A DNA stretch of 64,000 nt, from assembly GCA_035555855.1 (NCBI GenBank), contig DATMGD010000009.1, positions 1 to 64,000 on the forward strand. The letters run 5' to 3'. Made by a program: the position numbers and the translations under genes. The DNA is from Palsa-892 sp035555855 (GTDB lineage Bacteria > Pseudomonadota > Alphaproteobacteria > Rhizobiales > Xanthobacteraceae). This document shows, piece after piece, positions 42,539-51,760 of the stretch (positions are counted from its first letter, which is position 1; each line of letters opens with the position of its first letter). The notes beneath the pieces are model-generated. The model did no database searches. It had not been told where the DNA came from and worked only from the letters and a program-made list of their open reading frames with translations.

Positions 42539-43261
42539 GTGAGCGCCACCACCCCCGCCGAGGCAACCGACAACACCGATAAGAGCCCTGATTCAGGGCT
42601 CGATACGGGTCTTGCCGACGCGCGGCGCAGCCTTTCGCGGCTGTGCCTCGCGACCGGCGAGGTGAAGCCGGTCGGCGAGATGATCCGCTATGTGGTCGCG
42701 CCCGACGGCATCATTGTGCCCGATCTCGCGCACAAGCTGCCGGGCCGCGGCGCCTGGGTCACGGCCAGCGAAGCTGCCTTAAAGACCGCCATCGACAAAC
42801 GAGCCTTCGCCCGTGCCTTCCGCGGCCGAGGCAGGATCGAGGGCAAAGCCGATAGCGCCCTCCCCGCGCTTGTCGACAAGCTCCTGTTCAAGGCGGCGCT
42901 CGACTCGCTTTCGATCGCCAACAAGGCGGGGCAAGTGCTCACCGGCTTCGAGAAGATCCGCGAGCGGCTCGGTGGCAAACGCGTCATCGCGCTCCTACAT
43001 GCATCGGACGCGGGCGAAGACGGCCGGGCAAAGCTCAATGCCGCGGCGTATGCCGCAAGCCCCGATACGGCGGAAGAAATCCGGCTGTTTTCAGGGGAAC
43101 AATTGGACTTGGCGCTCGGGCGCCCAAATGTGGTACATGCTGCCCTGCTCGATCACGCGGCTTGCCGGGCATTTCTCGCGCATTGTTTGCAATACCAACG
43201 CTGGCGAGAAGAACGCCCGCGCGCGGATGATAACAACGGTCGCGGCCGCGGCGATCGGTAG
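42539..43261 (+). CDS. YlxR-family RNA-binding protein with L7Ae-like C-terminal domain
   Basis: A 240-residue fused protein. The YlxR (DUF448) domain contains SRLCLATGEVKPVGEMIRYV and LPGRGAWVTAS near residues 38-82; a second, L7Ae/L30e-like domain follows with ALDSLSIANKAGQVLTGFEKI and RVIALLHASDAGED. It ends in an Arg/Asp/Asn-rich tail. YlxR proteins sit between nusA and infB in many bacteria and bind RNA or RNase P; the fusion with an L7Ae-like domain is usual in alphaproteobacteria. GTG 42539 starts it. A perfect 9-bp inverted repeat (42583-42601) lies inside its early coding region. Confidence 0.88.
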   Translation: MSATTPAEATDNTDKSPDSGLDTGLADARRSLSRLCLATGEVKPVGEMIRYVVAPDGIIVPDLAHKLPGRGAWVTASEAALKTAIDKRAFARAFRGRGRIEGKADSALPALVDKLLFKAALDSLSIANKAGQVLTGFEKIRERLGGKRVIALLHASDAGEDGRAKLNAAAYAASPDTAEEIRLFSGEQLDLALGRPNVVHAALLDHAACRAFLAHCLQYQRWREERPRADDNNGRGRGDR

Positions 43262-43280
43262 AATCGGAAATCAGGAAGTT

Positions 43281-45824
43281 ATGGCTGATCATAAAGACGA
43301 CAAACCGAAAACGCCGACCAAAACGATCACCCTGAAGGGGCGGGTCGAGAGCGGCACCGTGCGGCAGAGCTTCAGCCACGGCCGCTCGAAGTCGGTTGTC
43401 GTCGAAACCGTCCGCCGCCGCACGCTCGGCGGTCCGGCGAAACCCGCAGTAACGGCAAAGCCCGCGGCCCCGGCCGAAACCGCCGCGCCCGCCCGGCCTG
43501 CCGCACGCCAGGAAGCGCGTAGCGAAACGCGCAGCGAAGCGCCGCAGCGTTCGTCCGGCGTCGTGCTCCGCACGCTGACCGAGGAAGAGCGCGAGGCCCG
43601 CGATCGCGCGCTGATCGACGCGCGTTCGCGCGAAGCCGAAGAGCGCAAGCACGCCGAGGAAGAAGCCAAGCGCCGCGTCGAACGCGAAGCGGTCGAGAAG
43701 GTCGAGCGCGAAGCCGCCGAAGCGCGCAAGAAAGTCGAAGAAGAGCGCCGCGCCGCCGAAGAGCAGACCAAGCGCAAGGCCGACGAGGTCGCCAAGAAGC
43801 GCCTCGGCGAAACCACCACTGCACCGGCCGGTCGCGCCATCGTCGCCGACGAAGAAGACGAAGGCCCGCGCGGTGCGCGCCGGGCCGGCGGCAAGGCCGC
43901 GCCTGCGCCCAAACCGGTACGCGCGCCGGGCGAGGAAAAGCGCCGCGGGCGCCTGACGCTCGTCACCGCGCTCGACGACGAAGAACGCCAGCGCTCGGTC
44001 GCCGCGTTCCGCCGCCGCACGCAACGCATCTCCGGCCACCGGCCGTCGAACGAGCCGAAGGAAAAAATCGCGCGCGAGGTGACGATTCCGGAATCGATTA
44101 CGATTCAGGAACTCGCCAACCGCATGGCCGAGCGCGCCGTCGACGTCATCCGCCTACTGATGCAGCAGGGCCAGATGCTAAAGATCAACGACTCGATCGA
44201 CGCCGACACCGCGCAGCTGATCGCCGAGGAAATGGGCCACACGGTCAAGCGCGTCGCCGAAGCCGACGTCATCGAAGGTCTGTTCGACCTTGCCGACGAT
44301 CCGGCACAGGCGAAGCCCCGACCGCCGGTCGTCACCGTCATGGGCCATGTCGACCACGGCAAGACGTCGCTCTTGGACGCCATCCGTCACGCCAATGTCG
44401 TCGCCGGCGAAGCCGGCGGCATCACGCAGCACATCGGCGCCTATCAAGTGACGGCGCCGTCGGGCGCCAAGATCACCTTCATCGACACGCCGGGCCACGC
44501 CGCGTTCACCGCGATGCGCGCGCGCGGCGCGAAGGTCACCGATCTCGTCATTCTCGTTGTCGCCGCCGACGACGGCGTCATGCCGCAGACGATCGAAGCC
44601 ATTCAGCACGCCAAAGCGGCGAAGGTGCCGATGATCGTCGCGATCAACAAGATCGACAAGGGCGAAGCCAATCCGAACCGCGTGCGCACCGAGCTGTTGC
44701 AGCACGAGGTGCAGGTCGAAACGATGGGCGGCGAAACGCTCGACGTCGAAGTGTCGGCGACGAAGCAGATCAACCTCGACAAGTTGCTCGAATCGGTCGC
44801 GCTCCAGACCGAAATTCTCGATCTCAAGGCCAATCCCGATCGTCCGGCCGAAGGCACGGTGATCGAAGCCAAGCTCGATCGCGGCCGCGGTTCGGTCGCG
44901 ACCGTGCTCGTCCAGAAGGGCACGCTCAAGGTCGGCGACATCGTCGTTGCCGGCGGCGAATGGGGCCGCGTCCGCGCGCTGGTCAACGACCGCGGCGACA
45001 ACGTCAAGGAAGCCGGGCCCTCGATGCCGGTCGAAGTTCTCGGCTTTGCCGGAACGCCGGAAGCGGGCGACCGCCTCGCCGTCGTCGAGAACGAGGCGCG
45101 TGCCCGCGAAGTCACCGACTATCGCGCGCGCCAGCGCCGCGACAAGCCGGCGCGCGGCGCCGCGCGCGGCTCGCTCGAACAGATGATGACCCAGCTCAAG
45201 ACGTCGGGCCGCAAGGAATTCCCGCTCGTCATCAAGGGCGACGTGCAGGGCTCGGTCGAAGCCATCGTCGGCTCGCTCGAAAAGCTCGGTACCGACGAGG
45301 TGATGGCGCGCATCCTGCTCGCCGGCGTCGGCGGCATTTCGGAATCGGATGTGACGCTCGCCGGCTCCACCGGCGCCGTCATCCTCGGCTTCAACGTGCG
45401 CGCCCACAAGGAAGCGCGCACCGCAGCCGAACGCGCCGGTGTCGAAATCCGCTACTACAACATCATCTACGATCTCGTCGACGATGTGAAAAAGGCGATG
45501 TCGGGCCTCCTCGCGCCGACGCTGCGCGAAACCATGCTCGGCAACGCCGAAATCCTCGAGATCTTCAACATCTCGAAGGTCGGCAAGATCGCAGGCTGCC
45601 GCGTCACCGACGGCAAGGTCGAGCGCGGCGCGAATGTGCGCCTGATCCGCGACAACGTCGTCATCCACGAAGGCAAGCTCGGCACGCTCAAGCGCTTCAA
45701 GGACGAAGTGAAGGAAGTCGCATCGGGCCAGGAATGCGGCATGGCCTTCGAGAAATACGAGGACATGCGCGTCGGCGACGTCATCGAGTGCTATCGCGTC
45801 GAATCGATCGCCCGCTCGCTGTAA
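43281..45824 (+). CDS. infB: Translation initiation factor IF-2
   Basis: An 847-residue GTPase that places initiator fMet-tRNA on the ribosome. The N-terminus has an alphaproteobacterial segment (RVESGTVRQSFSHGRSKSV) and a long Ala/Glu/Arg coiled region (about residues 110-200), then a second IF2-N block ITIQELANRMAERAVDVIRLL. The GTPase begins near 350 with GHVDHGKTSLLDAIR (G1), then DTPGHAAF and NKIDK. The C-terminal fMet-tRNA region includes ECGMAFEKYEDMRVGDVIE. ATG 43281 has AGGAAG upstream; earlier in-frame starts fall inside ylxR. Confidence 0.97.
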   Translation: MADHKDDKPKTPTKTITLKGRVESGTVRQSFSHGRSKSVVVETVRRRTLGGPAKPAVTAKPAAPAETAAPARPAARQEARSETRSEAPQRSSGVVLRTLTEEEREARDRALIDARSREAEERKHAEEEAKRRVEREAVEKVEREAAEARKKVEEERRAAEEQTKRKADEVAKKRLGETTTAPAGRAIVADEEDEGPRGARRAGGKAAPAPKPVRAPGEEKRRGRLTLVTALDDEERQRSVAAFRRRTQRISGHRPSNEPKEKIAREVTIPESITIQELANRMAERAVDVIRLLMQQGQMLKINDSIDADTAQLIAEEMGHTVKRVAEADVIEGLFDLADDPAQAKPRPPVVTVMGHVDHGKTSLLDAIRHANVVAGEAGGITQHIGAYQVTAPSGAKITFIDTPGHAAFTAMRARGAKVTDLVILVVAADDGVMPQTIEAIQHAKAAKVPMIVAINKIDKGEANPNRVRTELLQHEVQVETMGGETLDVEVSATKQINLDKLLESVALQTEILDLKANPDRPAEGTVIEAKLDRGRGSVATVLVQKGTLKVGDIVVAGGEWGRVRALVNDRGDNVKEAGPSMPVEVLGFAGTPEAGDRLAVVENEARAREVTDYRARQRRDKPARGAARGSLEQMMTQLKTSGRKEFPLVIKGDVQGSVEAIVGSLEKLGTDEVMARILLAGVGGISESDVTLAGSTGAVILGFNVRAHKEARTAAERAGVEIRYYNIIYDLVDDVKKAMSGLLAPTLRETMLGNAEILEIFNISKVGKIAGCRVTDGKVERGANVRLIRDNVVIHEGKLGTLKRFKDEVKEVASGQECGMAFEKYEDMRVGDVIECYRVESIARSL

Positions 45825-45880
45825 ACAATCGGCAACAACGGCGCCGCGACCGGTTCAATCCCGGCGCGGCGTAGGACATC

Positions 45881-46309
45881 ATGGCCCATTCTTCACATTC
45901 CAAATCGGGTGCCAAATCCGGCGGTAAATCCGGCGCATCCCAGCGCATGCTGCGCGTCGGCGAGCTGATCCGTCATGCGCTCGTCGATGTCTTCATCCAT
46001 GAAGGCATCCACGACCCGGTGCTGGAAAGACACACCATCACCTTCCCCGAAGTGAAGATGACGGCGGATCTCCGGCACGCGACGGTCTATGTCATGCCGC
46101 TCGGCGGCAAGGACAGCGACGCGGTGATCGCGGCGCTCAACCGCAACAAGCGCTGGCTCAGGGGCGCGCTCGCGAAACGCGTCGACATGCGATACATGCC
46201 GGACGTGCATTTCCGCCTCGACGAGCGCTTCGACGAGGCCGACCGCATCGAGCGGCTCCTGCATTCGCCGGAAGTCGCGCGCGATCTCAAGAAAGACGAT
46301 TCCGAATGA
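45881..46309 (+). CDS. rbfA: 30S ribosome-binding factor RbfA
   Basis: A 142-residue RbfA, a cold-shock ribosome assembly factor that acts on the 5' end of 16S rRNA. The conserved blocks RVGELIRHALVDVFIHEGIHDPVL, VKMTADLRHATVYVMPLGG and MPDVHFRLDERFDEADRIERLL are all present. The first 20 residues are Ser/Lys/Gly-rich and disordered. Its stop overlaps the truB start (ATGA), so the two are translationally coupled. It lies 56 bases after infB. Confidence 0.96.
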   Translation: MAHSSHSKSGAKSGGKSGASQRMLRVGELIRHALVDVFIHEGIHDPVLERHTITFPEVKMTADLRHATVYVMPLGGKDSDAVIAALNRNKRWLRGALAKRVDMRYMPDVHFRLDERFDEADRIERLLHSPEVARDLKKDDSE

Positions 46310-47226
46310 ACGCGCCGCGCCGCGAAAAGCGCGACGTGCATGGCTGGCTCGTGCTCGACAAACCGGTCGGCACGACGTCCACCGTCGCCGTCGCGATCCT
46401 CAAGCGCCTGACGCGCGCCAAGAAAGTCGGCCATGCCGGCACGCTCGATCCACTCGCCTCGGGGCTGTTGCCGATCGCGTTCGGCGAAGCAACCAAGACC
46501 GTTTCCTATGTGATGGATGGCCGCAAGGTGTACCGCTTCAAGGTGCGCTGGGGCATCGAGACCGATACCGACGACACCGAAGGCAAGACGATTGCCGAAT
46601 CGGCCGTGCGACCGTCGATCGCGCAGATCGAAGCGGCTCTTCCTGCTTTCACCGGCATCATCGAGCAGACGCCGCCGAAATTTTCGGCGATCAAGGTCGA
46701 GGGCGAGCGGGCCTACGATCTTGCGCGCGCCGGCGAGGAAGTGACACTGGCCGCGCGGCCGATCGAGATTCACAGCCTGACCATCGCCGAGACGGTTGAT
46801 GCCGATCACACCGTGTTCGAGGCCGAATGCGGCAAGGGCACTTATGTGCGCGCTATCGCCCGCGACCTCGGGCGCGCGCTCGGCACACGCGGGCATGTTT
46901 GCGAATTGCGCCGCACGCAGGTCGGCAGCTTCGACGAGAAGGCCGCGATCACGCTTGAAGAAGTCGAGCGGCTGGGTGCCGCTTCGCCCGATGCGCTTAA
47001 AGAGGCGCTATTGCCAGTCGCCGCATCGCTCGCGCTGATGCCGCAGATCACGCTCGGGCCCGATGACGCGCAGCGTATCCGCATGGGCCAGCCGGTGTTT
47101 CTGCGCGGCCGCGACGCGCCGATTCTGGAGGGCACCGTCACCGTCTCGGCGCGCGGCGGTGCGCTCATCGCGCTCGCCGATGTCGAGCAGGGCGCGCTCA
47201 AGCCGAAGCGGATTTTCCATCTCTGA
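46306..47226 (+). CDS. truB: tRNA pseudouridine(55) synthase TruB
   Basis: A 306-residue pseudouridine synthase that makes the universal psi55 in the tRNA T loop. The catalytic aspartate is in GHAGTLDPLASGLLPIAFGEATK. KVYRFKVRWGIETDTDDTEG and QTPPKFSAIKVEGERAYDLAR are the standard substrate blocks, followed by FEAECGKGTYVRAIARDLG. The C-terminus has the PUA-like RIRMGQPVFLRGRDA. It begins inside the rbfA stop codon. A 170-base gap with its own promoter-like element precedes rpsO. Confidence 0.97.
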   Translation: MNAPRREKRDVHGWLVLDKPVGTTSTVAVAILKRLTRAKKVGHAGTLDPLASGLLPIAFGEATKTVSYVMDGRKVYRFKVRWGIETDTDDTEGKTIAESAVRPSIAQIEAALPAFTGIIEQTPPKFSAIKVEGERAYDLARAGEEVTLAARPIEIHSLTIAETVDADHTVFEAECGKGTYVRAIARDLGRALGTRGHVCELRRTQVGSFDEKAAITLEEVERLGAASPDALKEALLPVAASLALMPQITLGPDDAQRIRMGQPVFLRGRDAPILEGTVTVSARGGALIALADVEQGALKPKRIFHL

Positions 47227-47317
47227 GCGCTGCTCCGCTCGGCTTACATTGACTTCCATTAACGAAATCAGAGGCTTAACTCGCCGAATCTCCGCTTCCC
47301 AAGCGGCAAAATCCCTC

Positions 47318-47323
47318 TATATT
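47318..47323 (+). promoter_or_regulatory. Possible -10 element of the rpsO promoter
   Basis: TATATT (within CTATATTGC) stands 74 bases before the rpsO start in a 170-base gap. The same CTATATTGC occurs at the rimP promoter. No clear -35 lies 16-18 bases upstream, so the call is tentative. Confidence 0.35.
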
Positions 47324-47396
47324 GCACCGCATTCCGCGACCCTGCTGGACGACATCCCGGCCCGGCCGCTTTTCTCAAGACATAAAGGAGACACCG

Positions 47397-47666
47397 ATGT
47401 CGCTAAGCGCAGAGCGCAAACAGGCGCTCGTAAAAGAGTATGCGACCAAGAAGGGCGACACCGGTTCGCCCGAAGTGCAGGTCGCAATCCTTTCGGAACG
47501 GATCAATTACCTGACCGAACACTTCAAGGCCCACGTCAAGGACAACCATTCCCGGCGCGGTCTACTCAAAATGGTTTCACAGCGTCGCAGCCTCCTCGAC
47601 TATCTCAAGTCGAAGGATGAAGCGCGCTACAAGAAGCTGATCGAGCGGCTCGACATTCGCCGGTAA
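47397..47666 (+). CDS. rpsO: 30S ribosomal protein S15
   Basis: An 89-residue primary rRNA-binding protein of the small subunit. The characteristic core TGSPEVQVAILSERINYLTEHFK and KDNHSRRGLLKMVSQRRSLLDYLK is complete, ending in LIERLDIRR. A perfect AAAGGAG ribosome site precedes ATG 47397. In many bacteria S15 controls its own translation through mRNA structure and lies directly before pnp, as here. Confidence 0.98.
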   Translation: MSLSAERKQALVKEYATKKGDTGSPEVQVAILSERINYLTEHFKAHVKDNHSRRGLLKMVSQRRSLLDYLKSKDEARYKKLIERLDIRR

Positions 47667-47719
47667 TTTGCGCCGCCAACTCACCGCCGCGCGGGCATAG
47701 GGCATCGCGCGGCAACCAC

Positions 47720-47863
47720 GCGGCGGCAAGAGCCGCCGTATCACCAACGGCAGAGCCACAGTCATGGCAGGATCGTTAGGGGCTCATCATCCGACGCGCG
47801 AGATTCGCGCGCGGGCGAGCCTCTTGCCGTCTTGCGCATGGCTTGGCTCCGCCGCAAGCCATG
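47720..47863 (+). promoter_or_regulatory. Three perfect hairpins in the rpsO-pnp gap
   Basis: Stem 1: CGGCGGC (47721-47727) with GCCGCCG (47732-47738). Stem 2: CGCGCGA (47795-47801) with TCGCGCG (47805-47811). Stem 3: CATGGCTTG (47837-47845) with CAAGCCATG (47855-47863), which ends 10 bases before the pnp ATG. None has a T run. In E. coli an RNase III-cut leader stem mediates PNPase self-control, and stem 3 is placed to do the same. Confidence 0.5.
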
Positions 47864-47873
47864 GAACATCCAT

Positions 47874-50018
47874 ATGTTCAATATCCATAAAGAAGAAATC
47901 GACTGGGGGGGACGCCGCCTAGTTCTCGAAACCGGAAGGCTCGCGCGCCAGGCTGACGGCGCCGTCTTCGCTAGCTACGGCGACACCACCGTGCTCGCCA
48001 CCATCGTCGCGGCCAAGTCGCCGAAGCCCGGCATCGATTTCATGCCGCTGACGGTCAACTACCAGGAAAAATATTTCGCCGCGGGCCGTATCCCAGGCGG
48101 TTACTTCAAGCGCGAAGGCCGGCCGACCGAAAAAGAGACGCTCACCTCGCGCCTCATCGATCGCCCGATCCGTCCGCTGTTCGCCGAAGGCTGGCGCTGC
48201 GACACGCAGGTCATCATCACCGTGCTCTCGCACGATCTCGAGAACGATCCCGACATTCTGGCGATGGTCGCGGCTTCCGCGGCGCTGACCCTCTCGGGTG
48301 CGCCGTTCATGGGCCCGATCGGCGGTGCCCGCGTCGGCTTCATCAACAACGAGTATGTCCTGAACCCGACCATCGACGAGATGAAGGAAAGCTCGCTCGA
48401 TCTCGTCGTCGCCGGCACCAAGGACGCCGTGTTGATGGTCGAATCCGAAGCCAAGGAGCTTCCGGAAGAAGTCATGCTCGGCTCGGTGATGTTCGGCCAT
48501 CGCCACTTCCAGCCGGTGATCGACATGATCATCAAGCTCGCGGAAAAGGCCGCGAAAGAACCGCGCGAAGTCACACTGCCGGATCTTTCGGCGCTCGAGA
48601 GCAAGGTCGCTTCGATCGCGGAAAGCGGTCTGCGCGCCGCTTACGGCATCAAGACCAAGCAGGAACGCCACAAGGCGATCGAAGGCGTGAAGGCCGAGGT
48701 CAAGGCCGCCTTCCCCGAAACCACCGACAAGGAAGCGCCGACGCCGCAGCAGGTCGGCGGCGTGTTCAAGGAACTCGAAGCCAAGATCGTCCGCAACTCG
48801 ATCCTCGACACCGGCATCCGCATCGACGGCCGCGACACCAAGACCGTCCGGCAGATCATCGCGGAAACCGGCGTGCTGCCGCGCACTCACGGCTCGGCGC
48901 TGTTCACGCGCGGCGAGACGCAGGCGCTCGTCGTCACCACGCTCGGCACCGGCGAGGACGAACAGTGGATCGACGCACTGTCGGGAACGTATAAAGAGAC
49001 GTTCCTGCTGCACTACAACTTCCCGCCTTACTCGGTCGGCGAAACCGGCCGCATGGGCTCGCCGGGCCGCCGCGAAATCGGCCACGGCAAGCTCGCGTGG
49101 CGCGCCATTCGGCCGATGCTGCCGCCGAACACGGAGTTCCCCTACACGATCCGCATCGTGTCGGAGATCACCGAATCGAACGGCTCGTCGTCGATGGCGA
49201 CGGTCTGCGGCTCGTCGCTCGCGCTGATGGATGCGGGCGTGCCGCTGCGCCGCCCGGTCGCGGGCATCGCGATGGGTCTCATCCTGGAAGACAAGAAGTT
49301 CGCCGTGCTCTCCGACATCCTCGGCGACGAGGATCATCTCGGCGACATGGACTTCAAGGTCGCGGGCACCGAAAAGGGCGTCACGTCGCTCCAGATGGAC
49401 ATCAAGATCGCCGGCATCACCGAAGAGATCATGAAGGTGGCGCTCACTCAGGCGAAGGATGGCCGCTTGCACATCCTGGGTGAAATGGCGAAAGCCCTCA
49501 CCGCTGCCCGCCCCGAGCTCGGCGCCAACGCGCCGCGCATCGAGGTAATCCAGATCCCGGTCGATAAGATCCGCGACGTCATCGGCACCGGCGGCAAGGT
49601 GATCCGCGAGATCGTCGAGAAGACCGGCGCCAAGATCAACGTCGAGGACGACGGCACCGTGAAGGTGGCTTCTTCCAGCGGCGATTCGATCAACGCGGCG
49701 ATCAAGTGGATCAAGTCGCTGACCTCCGATCCGGAAGTCGGCCAGATCTATGACGGCACCATCGTCAAGACCGTCGACTTCGGCGCCTTCGTCAACTTCT
49801 ACGGCGCCAAGGACGGCCTTGTGCACATCAGCCAGCTCGCCCAGGGCCGCGTCAACAAGACGACCGACGTCGTCAAGGAAGGCGACAAGGTCAAGGTCAA
49901 GCTTCTCGGCTTCGACGACCGCGGCAAGGTGCGGCTCTCGATGAAGGTCGTCGACCAGACGACCGGCGAGGACCTCGAGGCCAAGGCCAAAAGCGAACAG
50001 GCCCCGGCCGCCGAGTAA
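47874..50018 (+). CDS. pnp: Polyribonucleotide nucleotidyltransferase (PNPase)
   Basis: A 714-residue 3'-5' phosphorolytic exoribonuclease and degradosome component. Two RNase PH domains (the first with FAAGRIPGGYFKREGRPTEKE, the second with GETGRMGSPGRREIGHGKLA and the catalytic-core FKVAGTEKGVTSLQMDIKI) flank an all-alpha linker. A KH domain near residues 555-615 has the loop IGTGGKVIRE, and an S1 domain near 622-692 has GTIVKTVDFGAFVNF. ATG 47874 is chosen; ATG 47838 would start inside the leader stem. A strong terminator follows at 50041. Confidence 0.97.
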   Translation: MFNIHKEEIDWGGRRLVLETGRLARQADGAVFASYGDTTVLATIVAAKSPKPGIDFMPLTVNYQEKYFAAGRIPGGYFKREGRPTEKETLTSRLIDRPIRPLFAEGWRCDTQVIITVLSHDLENDPDILAMVAASAALTLSGAPFMGPIGGARVGFINNEYVLNPTIDEMKESSLDLVVAGTKDAVLMVESEAKELPEEVMLGSVMFGHRHFQPVIDMIIKLAEKAAKEPREVTLPDLSALESKVASIAESGLRAAYGIKTKQERHKAIEGVKAEVKAAFPETTDKEAPTPQQVGGVFKELEAKIVRNSILDTGIRIDGRDTKTVRQIIAETGVLPRTHGSALFTRGETQALVVTTLGTGEDEQWIDALSGTYKETFLLHYNFPPYSVGETGRMGSPGRREIGHGKLAWRAIRPMLPPNTEFPYTIRIVSEITESNGSSSMATVCGSSLALMDAGVPLRRPVAGIAMGLILEDKKFAVLSDILGDEDHLGDMDFKVAGTEKGVTSLQMDIKIAGITEEIMKVALTQAKDGRLHILGEMAKALTAARPELGANAPRIEVIQIPVDKIRDVIGTGGKVIREIVEKTGAKINVEDDGTVKVASSSGDSINAAIKWIKSLTSDPEVGQIYDGTIVKTVDFGAFVNFYGAKDGLVHISQLAQGRVNKTTDVVKEGDKVKVKLLGFDDRGKVRLSMKVVDQTTGEDLEAKAKSEQAPAAE

Positions 50019-50040
50019 CGGCGCTCCGGACATCAATGCG

Positions 50041-50069
50041 AAAGGGCGGCCCATCGTGCCGCCCTTTTT
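50041..50069 (+). terminator. Intrinsic terminator after pnp
   Basis: AAAGGGCGGC (50041-50050) pairs perfectly with GCCGCCCTTT (50058-50067) around CCATCGT, and the T tract runs on to 50069. It marks the end of the long nusA-to-pnp block. Confidence 0.85.
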
Positions 50070-50157
50070 CGTTCGGGTTTCTGGCAGGTTTTCCGATTGC
50101 GCGATGCATGCCACACTGAGCTAATCTTGGACTTTGCTACTATTTTCCGGATCCGCA

Positions 50158-50841
50158 ATGGCGCCCTGGGCTCTCGCCTCCGCACACATCTTCTCCCGCC
50201 TTCCCGAAAAGCTCGCCAACGACCTGTTCGCGAAATCGCGGCTCGTCAAAATCGCCGCCGACCAGACGCTGTTCACGGCGGGCGATCCCGGCGATGGCTG
50301 CTATCGCGTCGAGAGCGGGCTGATGAAAGTCAGCGTCATTTCGCCGACCGGCAGCGAGCGCATCCTCGCGATCTTCGGACCGGGTTCGTTGATCGGCGAA
50401 TTCGCGGTGATCGACGGCCAGCCGCGCTCGGCGAGCGTCACCGCCGTGCGCGAGAGTCTGCTGCGCTTTATCAGCCGCGCGGCTTACGATGAATTTGTCA
50501 AGAAGCACCCCGAAGTGCGCGACCACATCATGATGATGCTGATCCAGCGCCTTCGCGACACCAACAGCATTGTTGCGGCGGCGAGTTTTCTTTCGACCAA
50601 GGGGCGCGTTGCACTCGCGCTGCTCGGCCTTGCCGAGGCCTTCGGTCAGAATCTCGGCGGCGGCCGCCACCTCATCAAGCAGAAGATCACGCAGAACGAA
50701 GTGGCGGCGATGGCCGGGGTTGCGCGTGAGAATGTCAGCCGGACGCTGAACGAATGGATGCGGCAGAAACTGCTGTCGCGGACCGGCGGCTTCTACACCA
50801 TCGAGAACCGCACGCTGATCGAGGCCGAAGCGGAGAATTAA
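50158..50841 (+). CDS. Crp/Fnr-family transcriptional regulator
   Basis: A 227-residue regulator with an N-terminal cyclic-nucleotide-binding-like domain (about residues 15-130: TLFTAGDPGDGCYRVESGLMKV and LIGEFAVIDGQPRSASVTA) and a C-terminal Crp helix-turn-helix (KITQNEVAAMAGVARENVSRTLNEW, about 178-202). The N-terminal cysteine cluster of Fnr is absent, so oxygen sensing through an Fe-S cluster is unlikely. The ligand is unknown. ATG 50158 is chosen over a TTG eight codons earlier. It converges on oxyR with a four-base overlap. Confidence 0.9.
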   Translation: MAPWALASAHIFSRLPEKLANDLFAKSRLVKIAADQTLFTAGDPGDGCYRVESGLMKVSVISPTGSERILAIFGPGSLIGEFAVIDGQPRSASVTAVRESLLRFISRAAYDEFVKKHPEVRDHIMMMLIQRLRDTNSIVAAASFLSTKGRVALALLGLAEAFGQNLGGGRHLIKQKITQNEVAAMAGVARENVSRTLNEWMRQKLLSRTGGFYTIENRTLIEAEAEN

Positions 50842-51758
50842 GCCGCCGGGCGCTTCGATTTGGCGGCGCCGGGCTTTTTCAGCGACTCGCTCACGATCCT
50901 GCCAAGCGCCTTGAAATCTTCCTTGCGCGGCGAACTCGCGCGCCAAACCAGTCCGACGCTACGTGCCGGTTCTGGATTGCGGAAGCGAACGAGCTTGATG
51001 CGCGGATCGTGGACCTCCGCCTGCGCCGCGACTTCGGGAACGAGCGTAATGCCGTAGCCGTTCGCCACCATCTGCATCACCGTCGCAAGGCTCGTGGCGC
51101 CGAGGGAAGTCGGCGCGCTGTCGGACGTCGCCGAACAGAACGCCAATGCCTGATCGCGCAGACAATGCCCTTCTTCGAGCAGGATTAGCCGCCGGGGATC
51201 AATCGCGTCCACGCTGATGCGTTGAATTTGCGGTGCGCTCTGGGACGACATCGCCAGCAGAAACGGATCCCTGAACAGCTGCAAAGTCTCGAAGGCAGGA
51301 TGTTCGATCGGCAAGGCTGCCATCATTACATCGAGATCGCCGCGCTCGAGTTCTCCGACGAGCTGCTTTGTCATCGTTTCCCGCACCTCGAGGCGCAGCG
51401 ACGGATATTTTTTCTGCAACCGGGGAAGAATGCGCGGCAGGAGATAAGGCGCGAGCGACGGAATAATGCCGAGCCGCAGCGCTCCCGTCAGCACCTGATC
51501 CTTGTGGCGCGCGAAATCGACGAGGTCTTGCACGTCGGTCAGAACTCTGCCGGCGCGCTGCGCGATCTCGCGGCCGGTTTCGGTCAGCGCGAACTCGCCC
51601 GAACGGCGCTCGAGGAGATCGACCTTCAGCTCGCGCTCGAGTTCCCGGATCTGCATCGAGAGCGCCGGCTGCGTGACGGCGCAACTTTCCGCCGCACGGC
51701 CGAAATGACCGTGTCGCACAAGGGCTGTCAGATAGCGGAGCTGCCGCAGGGTGACCAT
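50838..51758 (-). CDS. oxyR: Hydrogen peroxide-responsive LysR-type regulator OxyR
   Basis: A 306-residue LysR-type activator. The N-terminal helix-turn-helix (FGRAAESCAVTQPALSMQIRELE) is standard. The effector domain has EEGHCLRDQALAFC with Cys199 and Cys208, the same numbers and spacing as the peroxide-sensing disulfide pair of E. coli OxyR. It is divergent from katG, the most typical OxyR target, and two perfect dyads lie between them. The minus-strand start at 51758 has no clear ribosome site and lies two bases from the first dyad, so OxyR bound there would block its own transcription start; self-repression is likely. Confidence 0.95.
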   Translation of the reverse strand: MVTLRQLRYLTALVRHGHFGRAAESCAVTQPALSMQIRELERELKVDLLERRSGEFALTETGREIAQRAGRVLTDVQDLVDFARHKDQVLTGALRLGIIPSLAPYLLPRILPRLQKKYPSLRLEVRETMTKQLVGELERGDLDVMMAALPIEHPAFETLQLFRDPFLLAMSSQSAPQIQRISVDAIDPRRLILLEEGHCLRDQALAFCSATSDSAPTSLGATSLATVMQMVANGYGITLVPEVAAQAEVHDPRIKLVRFRNPEPARSVGLVWRASSPRKEDFKALGRIVSESLKKPGAAKSKRPAA

Positions 51759-51760
51759 TT

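Noticed and set aside
47919..50114. A 731-codon open frame on the minus strand opposite pnp, with similar long frames opposite maeB (23386-25563), actS (5706-7163) and infB (44178-45668).
   Set aside because: They are mirror frames of high-G+C codon-biased genes, rich in Arg, Asp and His with no domains; the opposite strand encodes clear known proteins.
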